Source: Luteibacter anthropi (GTDB taxonomy: Bacteria > Pseudomonadota > Gammaproteobacteria > Xanthomonadales > Rhodanobacteraceae). From it: a DNA stretch of 64,000 bases. A program made the translations under genes and the position numbers. Under the pieces are notes generated by a model that was not told the DNA's origin, ran no database searches, and worked only from the letters and a program-made list of their open reading frames with translations. This document shows positions 45,834-54,045 of the stretch, piece after piece (position 1 is the first letter of the stretch; each line of letters begins with the position of its first letter). The DNA is taken from positions 62,001-126,000 of the forward strand of contig NZ_JAARLZ010000008.1 in assembly GCF_011759365.1 (NCBI RefSeq). The letters run 5' to 3'.

Positions 45834-46307
45834 ATGGTCGCCGTGACTCGCCCTTCTACGGAAATTCGCGCGATGCGCCGGGACGACGTCGACGCCGTTT
45901 CGGCCATCGAGCATGCGTCGTACGAGTTTCCCTGGAGTTCGGGCATTTTCCGCGATTGCCTGCAAGCCGGTCACAACTGCTGGGTGATCGTGCATGACGG
46001 CGAGATTGCCGGCTACGGCATCCTGTCGGTTGCCGCGGGCGAGGCGCATGTACTCAATATCTGCATCGGCGAGGCCCATCGCGGGCTCGGCTATGGACGC
46101 CGGATGATGCGGCGCCTGCTCGATCTTGCCCGCTGGTATGGGGCCGAGCGAGTGTTTCTTGAAGTACGTCCGTCCAATCCGGTGGCCAAGGTGTTGTACG
46201 AGACGCTGGGCTTCGCCGAGATTGGTCGACGGCCTGCGTATTACCCTGCCAGGAACGGGCGCGAAGAAGCCATTGTCATGGCTTTGGACATGTTGCCGGG
46301 CGAGTGA
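45834..46307 (+). CDS. rimI: Ribosomal protein S18 alanine N-acetyltransferase
   Basis: 157 residues, GNAT fold. MRRDDVDAVSAIEHASYEFPW at the start, HVLNICIGEAHRGLGYGRRMM as the acetyl-CoA binding loop (Q/RxxGxG/A), VFLEVRPSNPVAKVLYETLGF, and the C-terminal YYPARNGREEAIVMAL. It acetylates the N-terminal Ala of S18. AAGGAG ribosome site at 45820-45825. Next to holD as in E. coli. Confidence 0.94.
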   Translation: MVAVTRPSTEIRAMRRDDVDAVSAIEHASYEFPWSSGIFRDCLQAGHNCWVIVHDGEIAGYGILSVAAGEAHVLNICIGEAHRGLGYGRRMMRRLLDLARWYGAERVFLEVRPSNPVAKVLYETLGFAEIGRRPAYYPARNGREEAIVMALDMLPGE

Positions 46308-46314
46308 TCGGGCT

Positions 46315-46563
46315 GGTCGCGCGCGAGGCGCGCTCCTACAGGAAAGACTTCGGGGCGGTGCGGGGTGGCTTTGGGCTGGTCGCGCGCGAGGCGCGCTCCT
46401 ACAGGAAAGACTTCGGGGCGGTGCGGGATGGCTTCGGGCTGGTCGCGCGCGAGGCGCGCTCCTACGGGAGCGGTTTCGGGCGGTGTGGGATGGCTTTGGG
46501 CTGGTTGCGTGCGGGCGCGCTCCTACAGGGTGGCTTGTGTAGGAGCGCACCTTGCGCGCGACC
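46315..46563. repeat. REP array of five units between convergent rimI and ybbP
   Basis: Four inverted units at 46315-46339, 46378-46402, 46441-46465 and 46503-46526 at a 63-bp period (spacer with GACTTCGGGGCGGTGCGGG), then one direct unit 46539-46563. The fourth copy is diverged. The repeat of spacer plus palindrome shows growth by tandem duplication after a REP was in place. Confidence 0.9.
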
Positions 46564-46567
46564 GGTT

Positions 46568-49051
46568 TCAGCCTTCCCGCAACAGTGCCATCGGCGAGGT
46601 ACGTAGCACCCGTCGCGTGCCCAGCAGGCCAATGCCCATCACCACCAGCGCGGCCAGTACAGCAGCCCCCACCAGCGGCCACAACGGCGGCACGAAATGC
46701 TCGATACGGAATACCGCCTTGCCCAGCCATAGCCCGGCACCGGTGGCGCCCAAAGCTGCAGTGAGACCCGAGACTAACCCCAGCAAGGCAAACTCGCACG
46801 CAGCCGCCGCACGCAGCTGACGGCGTGTAGCGCCCAGCGTGCGCAGCAGCGCAGCCTCCTTGCGCCGCTCCTGCGCACTGGCCGCCAGCGCAGCAGCCAG
46901 CACCAATGCACCAGCCAGCAGGCTGAATCCAAGCACCCAGCGCACGGCAGCCCCCACCCGGTCCACGATTTCACGAACCCGGTCGAGCAGCGCATCGACG
47001 TCGATCAGACTGAGATTGCCGTAGCTGCGCGACAGCTGCGAAAGCTCATCGGCATGCCCACGGGGCAGGTAGAAACTGGTGAGCCAGGTATGCGGAAGTT
47101 CGCTCGCGTGGGTCGGATCGAGCATGAGGAAGAAATTGACCCGGAACGAGCTCCAGTCCACCTGGCGGACGCTGGTCACGCGCGCGTTCACCGTGCCCTC
47201 GCCGACCTCGAAGCCCAGCGTATCGCCGAGCTTGAGGTGAAAACGGTCCCGCCACGAGGTATCGATCGACACTTCGGCCTGCGCAGGCGATGACCCCGGC
47301 CACGTGCCCGCCACGATCCGGTTCGACGGCGGCAGCTCGTCACTCCACGACAGCCGGAGCTGTCGGTCGGCCGAATCCTTTGCCTCGTCGCTGTCGAAGG
47401 CGATGCTGTCCACCGGTTTGCCGTTGATCGTCGTCAGCTTGCCGACGGCCAGCGGCATCATGTTCATCTTGCTCGCACCCATGTGGGCCAATGCCGACGA
47501 GAATGCATCGCGCTGGTCGTCCTGCAGGTTCAGGGCAAACCAGTTCGGGGTGTCGGCGGGAAGCTCGCGCCGCCAGCCGTCCAGCAGCGAGGGGGCGATC
47601 ACGGCAAGCAGGAGCAACGCGCACAGGCCGAGCGACAGGGCCGTGGCTTGCACCAGCGACAGGCCACGGCGCCGCGCCAGAGCGGCCAAGCCGAGCCGCA
47701 GCGCGGGATGCGCACCGGGAGCGACCCTTCGCGCCACCACCAGCAGCAGACCTGCCAGGCCCGCTGCCACGACGGCGACACATGCGAGGCTTACCGCCAG
47801 GATGCCAGCCAGCCGCACCGAATCGCTCTGCATCCAGATCAGCAGGACGGCGGTCAGCAGCGGAACGAGGTACAGGCCGTCGAAACGGCGCACCCGGCGC
47901 TGCATCGATTCGCGGAACACGGCCACGGGCGGCACCTCGGCCAGCCGAACGAGAGGCGGCAGGGCGAAACCGGCCAGCACCGCGAGGCCCATGGCCGCAG
48001 CGGCGAAGGCAGGGCCCAGTGGCAGCGTGGTCGGGATGTTGTCGAACAGCTGCCGGGCGAAGTACCAGGCGCCTTCCGACAAGCCCAGCGCGATAAGCAT
48101 CCCCAGCCCCGCGGCAGGAATGGCGAGCATCGCCAGCGTGGTCACCAGCAGGGCGGCAACGCGGCGCTTCGGCGTGCCCAGGGCGCGCAGCAGCGCGACC
48201 TCACCGGCCTTGCGTCGCGCGTAACGAGCGGATGCCAGGGCGATGGCGACACCTGCAAGCAGGGCCGAGAGCAGGGCCGTCAAGCGCAGGAAGGCGCTGG
48301 CGCGGTCGAAGGCGCTGCGCATACGTTCCTGCATCTTCTCGGGGGTGATCAGTTCTCCACCCGCTGGCAGAGGGGCACTTTCAACGGCGGAACGCCAGCG
48401 CGCGACGTCCCCCGGGTCACCCGCGACCAGCAGGCGATGACGGGCACGGCTGCCGACGGAGAGCAGCCCGGCCTTGTCGGCGTCGTCGAGGTTCATGACG
48501 GCGCGCGGCGCCAGCGCGAAGAGTTCCCCACCATCGGGCTGGCGCACGAGCTCGGCGGCCAGCCTGAGGTCGTGGCCGCCGATCTGCACCGTCTGCCCCA
48601 CGCGGATGCCCAGGCCGACCATGGCGCGGTGGTCGAGATAGACCTCGCCGGGACCGGGACCGTGGGCATCGCGTTCATGCCCATCCGCGCCCTGCACGAC
48701 CAGCGAACCGCGCAGTGGATAGGCGGCGTCGCTGGCGAGTACATCGAGCAACTGGCTGTGCTCGCCCACGAAGGCCACGCTGCGGAACTGGGCTCCTCGC
48801 GTCGAACGCAGACGGTCATCCTGTGCCGAGCGTTGCAGTGCCGCGGGGAGTGGGGCGGGAGCCGTGATACCGACGTCGCCGCCGATGAGTTCAGCGGCGC
48901 TGGCGAGAATGCCCCGCTCAAGCCGGGTGGAGAGTGTGGCGACCACGCCCAGCGCAATCACCGCCAGGACCAGCGACGCCGCGAGGGTGCGCAGTTCCAC
49001 CAGATGCCATTCACGCCTCAGCGTCCGCAGGGCGAGCCGGCCGACGTTCAC
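46568..49051 (-). CDS. ybbP: ABC transporter permease YbbP
   Basis: 827 residues. About ten membrane segments in two FtsX-type halves: an N-terminal helix (LRTLAASLVLAVIALGVVATL), a periplasmic domain, helices near 260-460, a second periplasmic domain, and a C-terminal three-helix bundle with RRKEAALLRTLGATRRQLRAA. It is the usual size and layout of YbbP. With YbbA it forms an envelope transporter thought to act with the thioesterase TesA. Overlaps ybbA by 4 bp. Confidence 0.92.
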   Translation of the reverse strand: MNVGRLALRTLRREWHLVELRTLAASLVLAVIALGVVATLSTRLERGILASAAELIGGDVGITAPAPLPAALQRSAQDDRLRSTRGAQFRSVAFVGEHSQLLDVLASDAAYPLRGSLVVQGADGHERDAHGPGPGEVYLDHRAMVGLGIRVGQTVQIGGHDLRLAAELVRQPDGGELFALAPRAVMNLDDADKAGLLSVGSRARHRLLVAGDPGDVARWRSAVESAPLPAGGELITPEKMQERMRSAFDRASAFLRLTALLSALLAGVAIALASARYARRKAGEVALLRALGTPKRRVAALLVTTLAMLAIPAAGLGMLIALGLSEGAWYFARQLFDNIPTTLPLGPAFAAAAMGLAVLAGFALPPLVRLAEVPPVAVFRESMQRRVRRFDGLYLVPLLTAVLLIWMQSDSVRLAGILAVSLACVAVVAAGLAGLLLVVARRVAPGAHPALRLGLAALARRRGLSLVQATALSLGLCALLLLAVIAPSLLDGWRRELPADTPNWFALNLQDDQRDAFSSALAHMGASKMNMMPLAVGKLTTINGKPVDSIAFDSDEAKDSADRQLRLSWSDELPPSNRIVAGTWPGSSPAQAEVSIDTSWRDRFHLKLGDTLGFEVGEGTVNARVTSVRQVDWSSFRVNFFLMLDPTHASELPHTWLTSFYLPRGHADELSQLSRSYGNLSLIDVDALLDRVREIVDRVGAAVRWVLGFSLLAGALVLAAALAASAQERRKEAALLRTLGATRRQLRAAAACEFALLGLVSGLTAALGATGAGLWLGKAVFRIEHFVPPLWPLVGAAVLAALVVMGIGLLGTRRVLRTSPMALLREG

Positions 49052-49734
49052 GCGGCCACCCCGAGGCGACCCTCGCGCAACTCCGCCGAGCGGGCGCAGC
49101 GCGCTGCCAGGCGGGGATCGTGGGTGACCAGGATCAGCGTGGTCGCATGCTGGCGGTTCATGTCGAAGAGCAGGTCACCGACATGCTCGCCCGTGTGCTG
49201 GTCGAGATTGCCGGTGGGCTCGTCCGCGAAGAGGATGCGCGGGCGATGCACGAAGGCGCGGGCCAAGGCCACGCGCTGCTGTTCGCCACCGGACAGCTGG
49301 GCCGGGTAATGCCGACGCCGGGCGCCCAGCCCCACGGTATCCAGTGCCGCATGGGCCCGCTCGCGGGCGGAATCGTCGCCTTCCAGCTCCAGCGGCAGCA
49401 TCACGTTTTCCTCGGCCGTAAGGGCCGGGAGCAGGTGGAACGACTGGAAGACAAAGCCCACCAGACGGCGCCGCACGGCCGCGCGGGCTTCCTCATCCAT
49501 GCTTTGAAGGGCCTGGCCATCGATGCGGATGCTTCCTGACGAAGGCACGTCCAGTCCGGCCAGCAGGCCCAGCAGGGTGGTCTTGCCCGACCCGGAGGCG
49601 CCGACGATGGCGAAGCTTTCCCCGGCGTGTACTTCCATGTTCACCCCCGAGAGGATGTCCAGCTGTCCCTCCGGACCGAAAACCGACTTGCTAACATCCC
49701 TTACTTCGAGAAGAACACGGGAAGAATCGTTCAT
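49048..49734 (-). CDS. ybbA: ABC transporter ATP-binding protein YbbA
   Basis: 228 residues. Walker A GASGSGKTT, Q-loop FVFQSFHLLPAL, signature LSGGEQQRVALARAF, Walker B ILFADEPTGNLD, His switch LVTHDPRLA. Partner of YbbP. The ATG at 49734 shares bases with the divergent tesA ATG at 49733 (CATG), so the two start codons overlap on opposite strands; a longer in-frame start to 50127 would lie inside tesA. Same tesA/ybbA-ybbP order as E. coli. Confidence 0.93.
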   Translation of the reverse strand: MNDSSRVLLEVRDVSKSVFGPEGQLDILSGVNMEVHAGESFAIVGASGSGKTTLLGLLAGLDVPSSGSIRIDGQALQSMDEEARAAVRRRLVGFVFQSFHLLPALTAEENVMLPLELEGDDSARERAHAALDTVGLGARRRHYPAQLSGGEQQRVALARAFVHRPRILFADEPTGNLDQHTGEHVGDLLFDMNRQHATTLILVTHDPRLAARCARSAELREGRLGVAA

Positions 49735-50347
49735 GCGTCGTAGCCTGATGGTCCTGTTGCTGTTCGTCTGGTGCGCCATCGCCTCCGCGGCGGACGCGCC
49801 ACGCAAGGTGCTGGTGCTCGGGGACTCGTTGTCGGCGGCGCACAACATCCCGGTGGAAGCCGGGTGGGTACGTCTGCTGGACGCGCGTACTTCGAAGATG
49901 GCGACGCCCTGGACAATGGTCAATGCCAGCATCAGCGGCGAAACCTCGCTGAGCGGCCGTAACCGCCTCAACGCCTTATTGAGCAAGGAGCGTCCGGGCA
50001 TCGTGGTGATCGAGCTGGGCGCAAACGATGGCCTGCAGGGGTTGCCGCTGGGGCAACTGGCCGGCAACCTCGATGCGATGATCGACGCGGCGAAGAAGGC
50101 CGGCGCCCGTGTCCTGCTGCTGGGCATCGAACTGCCGGTGAACTACGGGCCGCAATATCGCGACGGCCTGCGCAAGGTCTACACCGACGCCGCCACGAAG
50201 CACAGCGTGCCCCTGGTGCCCTTCCTGCTCGATGGCGTGGCGCTGGATCCGGCCCTGATGCAGGACGACGGCCTGCATCCCACGGCCCGTGGTGAGCCCC
50301 GCGTGGCCGACAATGTATGGAAAGCGCTTGCGCCGATGTTGAAGTAA
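49733..50347 (+). CDS. tesA: GDSL lysophospholipase / thioesterase TesA
   Basis: 204 residues. Signal peptide MRRSLMVLLLFVWCAIASA, then GDSLS with the nucleophile (block I), a SISGETSLSGRNRL oxyanion Gly (block II), LGANDGLQG (block III) and the Asp/His dyad in DDGLHPTARGE (block V). It hydrolyses acyl-CoA, lysophospholipid and ester bonds in the periplasm. Its ribosome site (GGGAAG near 49720) lies inside the antisense start of ybbA. Confidence 0.93.
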   Translation: MRRSLMVLLLFVWCAIASAADAPRKVLVLGDSLSAAHNIPVEAGWVRLLDARTSKMATPWTMVNASISGETSLSGRNRLNALLSKERPGIVVIELGANDGLQGLPLGQLAGNLDAMIDAAKKAGARVLLLGIELPVNYGPQYRDGLRKVYTDAATKHSVPLVPFLLDGVALDPALMQDDGLHPTARGEPRVADNVWKALAPMLK

Positions 50348-50432
50348 ACGACGAAACGTCGACGTTCTCCTACCCAGAATGAACACTTGTTTTCGGTCTT
50401 CACGCTGTTCTCACCGGTCCGGCCGTTAACTC

Positions 50433-50446
50433 TTCACATTTGTGAA
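50433..50446. promoter_or_regulatory. Palindromic operator candidate before the two-component operon
   Basis: TTCACA-TT-TGTGAA, a perfect inverted repeat, 20 bp before the ATG and 8 bp before the AAAGGAGT ribosome site. It could bind a dimeric regulator, for example the response regulator itself. Confidence 0.45.
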
Positions 50447-50466
50447 TCAGCGAAAGGAGTGGAGCG

Positions 50467-51201
50467 ATGAGCACACGCGACGAACAGTCTGGCCTGATCC
50501 TCCTCGTCGAGGACAATCGGCAGATCGCCGAGATGGTGGGTGAATTCCTGGAGCGCCGGGGCTACTCGGTCGACTACGCCGCCGACGGCGTGAGCGGCCT
50601 GCATCTGGCCGTGTCCAACAGCTACGACGTGATCGTGCTCGACCTCATGCTGCCCGGCATGGATGGTCTGGATGTCTGCCGCAAGCTGCGCAAGGACGGC
50701 AAGAAGTCCACGCCGGTGCTCATGCTGACGGCCCGCGACACGCTGGAAGACAAGCTGGTCGGCCTGGAAGCCGGCGCCGACGACTACCTCATCAAGCCCT
50801 TCGAGGTCCGTGAGCTGGAGGCCCGCCTTCGTGCCCTGATCCGCCGTGATCGTCGCCAGGTGTCCTCCGAGGTGCTCACCGTGGGCGATATGACCCTGGA
50901 CACCGCCACCTTGCGCCTGACCCGCGCCGGCCAGGAACTCACCGTCTCGCCCATCGGCCTGAAGCTGCTGGCGATCCTGATGCGCGAGTCGCCGCGGGTG
51001 GTCAGCCGCCGCGATATCGAGCGCGAGATCTGGGGCGATACCCTGCCGGATTCGGATACCCTGCGTTCCCACCTGTACAACCTGCGCCGCGTGATCGACA
51101 AGCCGTTCGATCGCCCGTTGCTCCACACGATTCATTCGGCGGGCTATCGCCTGGCCGACCTCGACTCCGAAGTCGCGGCAGCGTCGCAGCACGTGGGTTG
51201 A
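50467..51201 (+). CDS. OmpR-family response regulator
   Basis: 244 residues. Receiver domain (LILLVEDNRQ, phospho-Asp in VIVLDLMLPGMDG, MLTARD, LIKPFEVREL) and a winged-helix effector from about 140 (LTVSPIGLKLLAILM, HLYNLRRVID, HTIHSAGYRL). It is a full-length DNA-binding regulator. A strong ribosome site AAAGGAGTGGAG precedes the ATG. 26 bp before its kinase. The target genes are not evident. Confidence 0.94.
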   Translation: MSTRDEQSGLILLVEDNRQIAEMVGEFLERRGYSVDYAADGVSGLHLAVSNSYDVIVLDLMLPGMDGLDVCRKLRKDGKKSTPVLMLTARDTLEDKLVGLEAGADDYLIKPFEVRELEARLRALIRRDRRQVSSEVLTVGDMTLDTATLRLTRAGQELTVSPIGLKLLAILMRESPRVVSRRDIEREIWGDTLPDSDTLRSHLYNLRRVIDKPFDRPLLHTIHSAGYRLADLDSEVAAASQHVG

Positions 51202-51227
51202 TGCGGATGAGGGAACGGATGTAACCG

Positions 51228-52220
51228 ATGGAAGAGGGCCGTTCGCAGGGGACCCGGCGTCGGCGCGGATCATTCCGCGCTCGCATTGCCGTCGTTTTCG
51301 GATTGCAGACGCTGGTGGTCGTGATCGCCTCGATCATGGCGGCCAATAACGTGGCGCCTTTGGGCGCCGCGGTAGCGATCATGCTTTGTTCCGCTGGCCT
51401 GGCGTGGCTGGCGGTGTCACGCGAGTGGCTGCCCATCGCCGCGCTGGCCCGCCTGCTCGATGGCTGGGACCCCGATCGCCCGGACATGGATCGCCTGCAG
51501 GACGAGGGCGGCAAGCGTTCCGACACGGATGTGTCGTCGCTGATTCGCGGTCTGCACGGGCTGGCCTCGCGCATCGAGGGCTTCGGCGAGCGCGAACGTA
51601 ACTTCACTCGTGACGCCAGTCATGAACTGCGTAGTCCGCTCACGGTGATCAAGATGTCCTCGGACATGCTGGCCGACGAGACGGATCTGTCGGAATTCGG
51701 CCATCGTTCGCTGGAGCGCATCCGCCGCTCCACGCGCGAGCTGGAATCCCTGGTGGAAGCGTTCCTGATTCTCTCGCGTGAGTCCGACCAGGGGCTCTCG
51801 GAAGAGGATTTCGTCGTCAACACGGTGCTTCGCCAGGAAGTGGATCACGCGCGGGAGCTGATCGCCGGGCGCCCGGTGGAGCTGATCCTCGACGAGCCGG
51901 CCACCTTTGCCCTGCATGCCTCGCCGCGGGTATTCGCCGTGCTGTGCGGGCAGCTGATCCGCCACGCGTTGCAGCAGACCGACCAGGGCACCATCGTGGT
52001 CACGGTGATGCCAGGCAGTGTCAGCGTGATCAACCCGGCAGTGGATGCGCCGGAGCCGGGCAGTCGCCGACACGCCTCGGTAGACCGGCACGGTTTCGAC
52101 CTCGCCATCGCCCGACGCCTGTCGGATCGTTTCCAGTGGCCGCTGGAACTGCGGGCCCTCCCCGGCGCCAGCCGCATCGCAAGCGTCCGCTTCCCCAACC
52201 CCCAGCCCGTAGAAGCGTAA
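51228..52220 (+). CDS. Sensor histidine kinase with degenerate ATP-binding domain
   Basis: 330 residues, short for the class. Two membrane helices with almost no loop between them (about 18-63), a linker, and a dimerisation domain with DASHELRSPLTVIK (His132) intact. The ATP-binding part is weak: the N box reads LIRHALQQTDQG (His for the conserved Asn), the DxGxG box is missing (VSVINPAVDAPEP) and the second glycine box is RHGFDLAIARRL. It may still phosphorylate poorly, act as phosphatase, or work with another kinase. Paired with the OmpR regulator upstream. Confidence 0.88.
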   Translation: MEEGRSQGTRRRRGSFRARIAVVFGLQTLVVVIASIMAANNVAPLGAAVAIMLCSAGLAWLAVSREWLPIAALARLLDGWDPDRPDMDRLQDEGGKRSDTDVSSLIRGLHGLASRIEGFGERERNFTRDASHELRSPLTVIKMSSDMLADETDLSEFGHRSLERIRRSTRELESLVEAFLILSRESDQGLSEEDFVVNTVLRQEVDHARELIAGRPVELILDEPATFALHASPRVFAVLCGQLIRHALQQTDQGTIVVTVMPGSVSVINPAVDAPEPGSRRHASVDRHGFDLAIARRLSDRFQWPLELRALPGASRIASVRFPNPQPVEA

Positions 52221-52232
52221 TACCCGATCTCC

Positions 52233-52408
52233 GCAGGAGCGCGCCTTGCGCGCGACCCGGCATCTACGACAGCGCATCGACCTTCTGTAGGAGCGCGCCT
52301 CGCGCGCGACCCGGGATCTACGAAGCGCATCGACCTTCTCTAGGAGCGCGCCTTGCGCGCGACCCGGGGTTTACGACATGCCCGGTCGCGCGCAAGGCGC
52401 GCTCCTAC
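52233..52408. repeat. REP array of four units between convergent genes
   Basis: Direct units 52233-52257 (GCAG head), 52287-52311 (GTAG) and 52340-52364 (CTAG) at a 53-54 bp period with a shared CATCGACCTTCT spacer, and an inverted unit 52384-52408. Two of the heads have lost the GTAG tetranucleotide. Confidence 0.89.
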
Positions 52409-52412
52409 AGGG

Positions 52413-52871
52413 TTAGTCGAGCAGTTTGGCGATGCGGGCCTTGTCCAGCGCCCCGCTTGCCGCCTTCCTGCGACCATCGGCATGAATCACCAATGTGCGC
52501 GGCGTCTCACCACCCCAGGTCTGGTCGATGAGGAAGTCGATCCGGTCGGGCGTGGCCTCGGCGTAGGCCCGCGAAGGCACGTCGTCGAGCTTCGCCGCAT
52601 GCAGGCGATTTTCCAGCGCGGATGCCCTGGACATCGGATCGGTCGCCACGAAAACGAGTTCCACGTCGGCATGCGAGCGCTGCCAGTCTCGCAACGCGGC
52701 AAGGTTCTGCTCGCAGTAAGCGCAATCCAGCGACCACAGGGCGATCACCCGCGTGCCCTTGGCCGGCTGCGCAAGCAGGACTGGTACATCGGCAATGGCA
52801 AGCGGCGTGGGCGCAGCCGCATGAACCGGCACCACGACAGCGAAGGCAAGCAGACCCATCAGGCGTTTCAT
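52413..52871 (-). CDS. Exported thioredoxin-like protein
   Basis: 152 residues. Signal peptide MKRLMGLLAFAVVVPVHA, then a thioredoxin-like fold with WSLDCAYCEQNLAAL (CxxC) and TPRTLVIHADGRR near the end. TlpA/ResA-type proteins keep periplasmic thiols or copper-site cysteines reduced. ATGA overlap with the BNR protein gene upstream, so the two are translationally coupled. The usual cis-Pro is represented by ETPRTLVI. Confidence 0.84.
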   Translation of the reverse strand: MKRLMGLLAFAVVVPVHAAAPTPLAIADVPVLLAQPAKGTRVIALWSLDCAYCEQNLAALRDWQRSHADVELVFVATDPMSRASALENRLHAAKLDDVPSRAYAEATPDRIDFLIDQTWGGETPRTLVIHADGRRKAASGALDKARIAKLLD

Positions 52872-54043
52872 TGCAAAGCCTCCGTGGGAACGAGCCGGAA
52901 CTGACCTTCGGGATTCCATGCCACGAAGGCGCGGTGGTCCCAGAGCACGAGCTTCGGCCAGCCCGATGCGCCGTCGGTATGGGCGATCTGGCGTGGCTCG
53001 CCGAAATGCACGCCGCCATCCGTAGACTCTCGCAACATCAGGTCGAGTCCTTTTGCCGTCATCTGGTGCCATACGATCCAGACGTGCTTCCCATCCACCG
53101 TCAGGTCTGCATGGGATGCGCCGAGGGTGGCGACCGCCATCTGATGCAGGGGCTCCTTGCCCGGCACGAGCTGTCCATAGGTGATGGTGGGCTTGCCGGC
53201 GGTCACGCTGAACCATACGGCGTGGCGAGTGCCAGCGGCACCGATGGCAAGCGAAGGGCCATGATGCGGGCAGCCTTCGATATGCCACTGTGTAAACGTG
53301 GCGCGCTGCACCTTCGGCTTATCGTCGGTTATGGGCAGCGGCGTAAAGGCATGGTCGCGGATATTGTCGCCATAGATGGCGCGGAAGAACGCATCGACGC
53401 TGCCATCGGGTGCTCTGGCAAGAGCGATACGGCAGCATTCGCAGCTCTGGTCGATGATCTTGCGTTCGGGCGCGAAGTGTTCGCCGCGGTCGGTGGACCA
53501 GCTGTAATAGGTGGCCGCACCGAGATACGGCTTGCCCGATGCTTTTGCCGCTTCGAGATCGCGCTTGTCGATCCAGGCGACGATGATGTTTCCCTTGCCA
53601 TCCACGGCAAGCGAGTCGAAACGGTGCGTGATGTCCGCCTTGTCCGTGTGGACGGTACGCGGCGTATCGAAGTGCGTGCCCCCATCCAGCGAACGCGAGA
53701 AACGCACGTAACCCGACCACGGCGTCTTCTGCGGCTGTGACCAGGTCACATACAGCTCACCCTGCGGGCCCAGTGCGATCTTCGGGCGATTCTCTCCCTC
53801 GGCGTAAAGCGCCTCACCGATGGGATTGACGATGGTGGACTGCGTGAACTGTCGCCCCATGTCGTCGGATCGGCGCACCCTGACATGCTCGCCCACGGTG
53901 TCCACCACCCACAGGTGCCCGGCCGGGTCAATGGCCGCATCGAAACCCAGCGGCGCTTCATGGCCCATGGTCATGCCATGCATGTCGTCCGCCTGGGCAG
54001 CGACAGTGAACAGCAGGCCGGCGAGCATCAGGCAACGGCGCAT
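52868..54043 (-). CDS. Exported BNR/sialidase-like beta-propeller protein
   Basis: 391 residues. Signal peptide MRRCLMLAGLLFTVAAQA, then a Met/His-rich tail DDMHGMTMGHEAP that resembles copper-binding stretches, and several propeller blades with BNR-type Asp boxes (SRSLDGGTHFDTP, SWSTDRGEHFAPE, RESTDGGVHFGEP). A Cys cluster SCECCRIAL is in the middle. No sialidase catalytic residues can be assigned. Start 54043 lies 2 bp after the regA-like stop. Its role is unknown; the neighbours suggest redox or copper work in the periplasm. Confidence 0.8.
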   Translation of the reverse strand: MRRCLMLAGLLFTVAAQADDMHGMTMGHEAPLGFDAAIDPAGHLWVVDTVGEHVRVRRSDDMGRQFTQSTIVNPIGEALYAEGENRPKIALGPQGELYVTWSQPQKTPWSGYVRFSRSLDGGTHFDTPRTVHTDKADITHRFDSLAVDGKGNIIVAWIDKRDLEAAKASGKPYLGAATYYSWSTDRGEHFAPERKIIDQSCECCRIALARAPDGSVDAFFRAIYGDNIRDHAFTPLPITDDKPKVQRATFTQWHIEGCPHHGPSLAIGAAGTRHAVWFSVTAGKPTITYGQLVPGKEPLHQMAVATLGASHADLTVDGKHVWIVWHQMTAKGLDLMLRESTDGGVHFGEPRQIAHTDGASGWPKLVLWDHRAFVAWNPEGQFRLVPTEALQ

Positions 54044-54045
54044 GT

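Noticed and set aside
46315-46563. CRISPR-like regular spacing of repeats
   Set aside because: The spacers are copies of each other, the repeats are full palindromes of the REP type, and no cas gene is present.
47483-49309. 608-codon frame opposite ybbP
   Set aside because: Gln/Arg-rich low-complexity translation, antisense to a well-supported permease.
50355-50366. AACGTCGACGTT palindrome after tesA
   Set aside because: A 12-bp perfect palindrome, but too short for a terminator, without a T-run, and not repeated near other genes.
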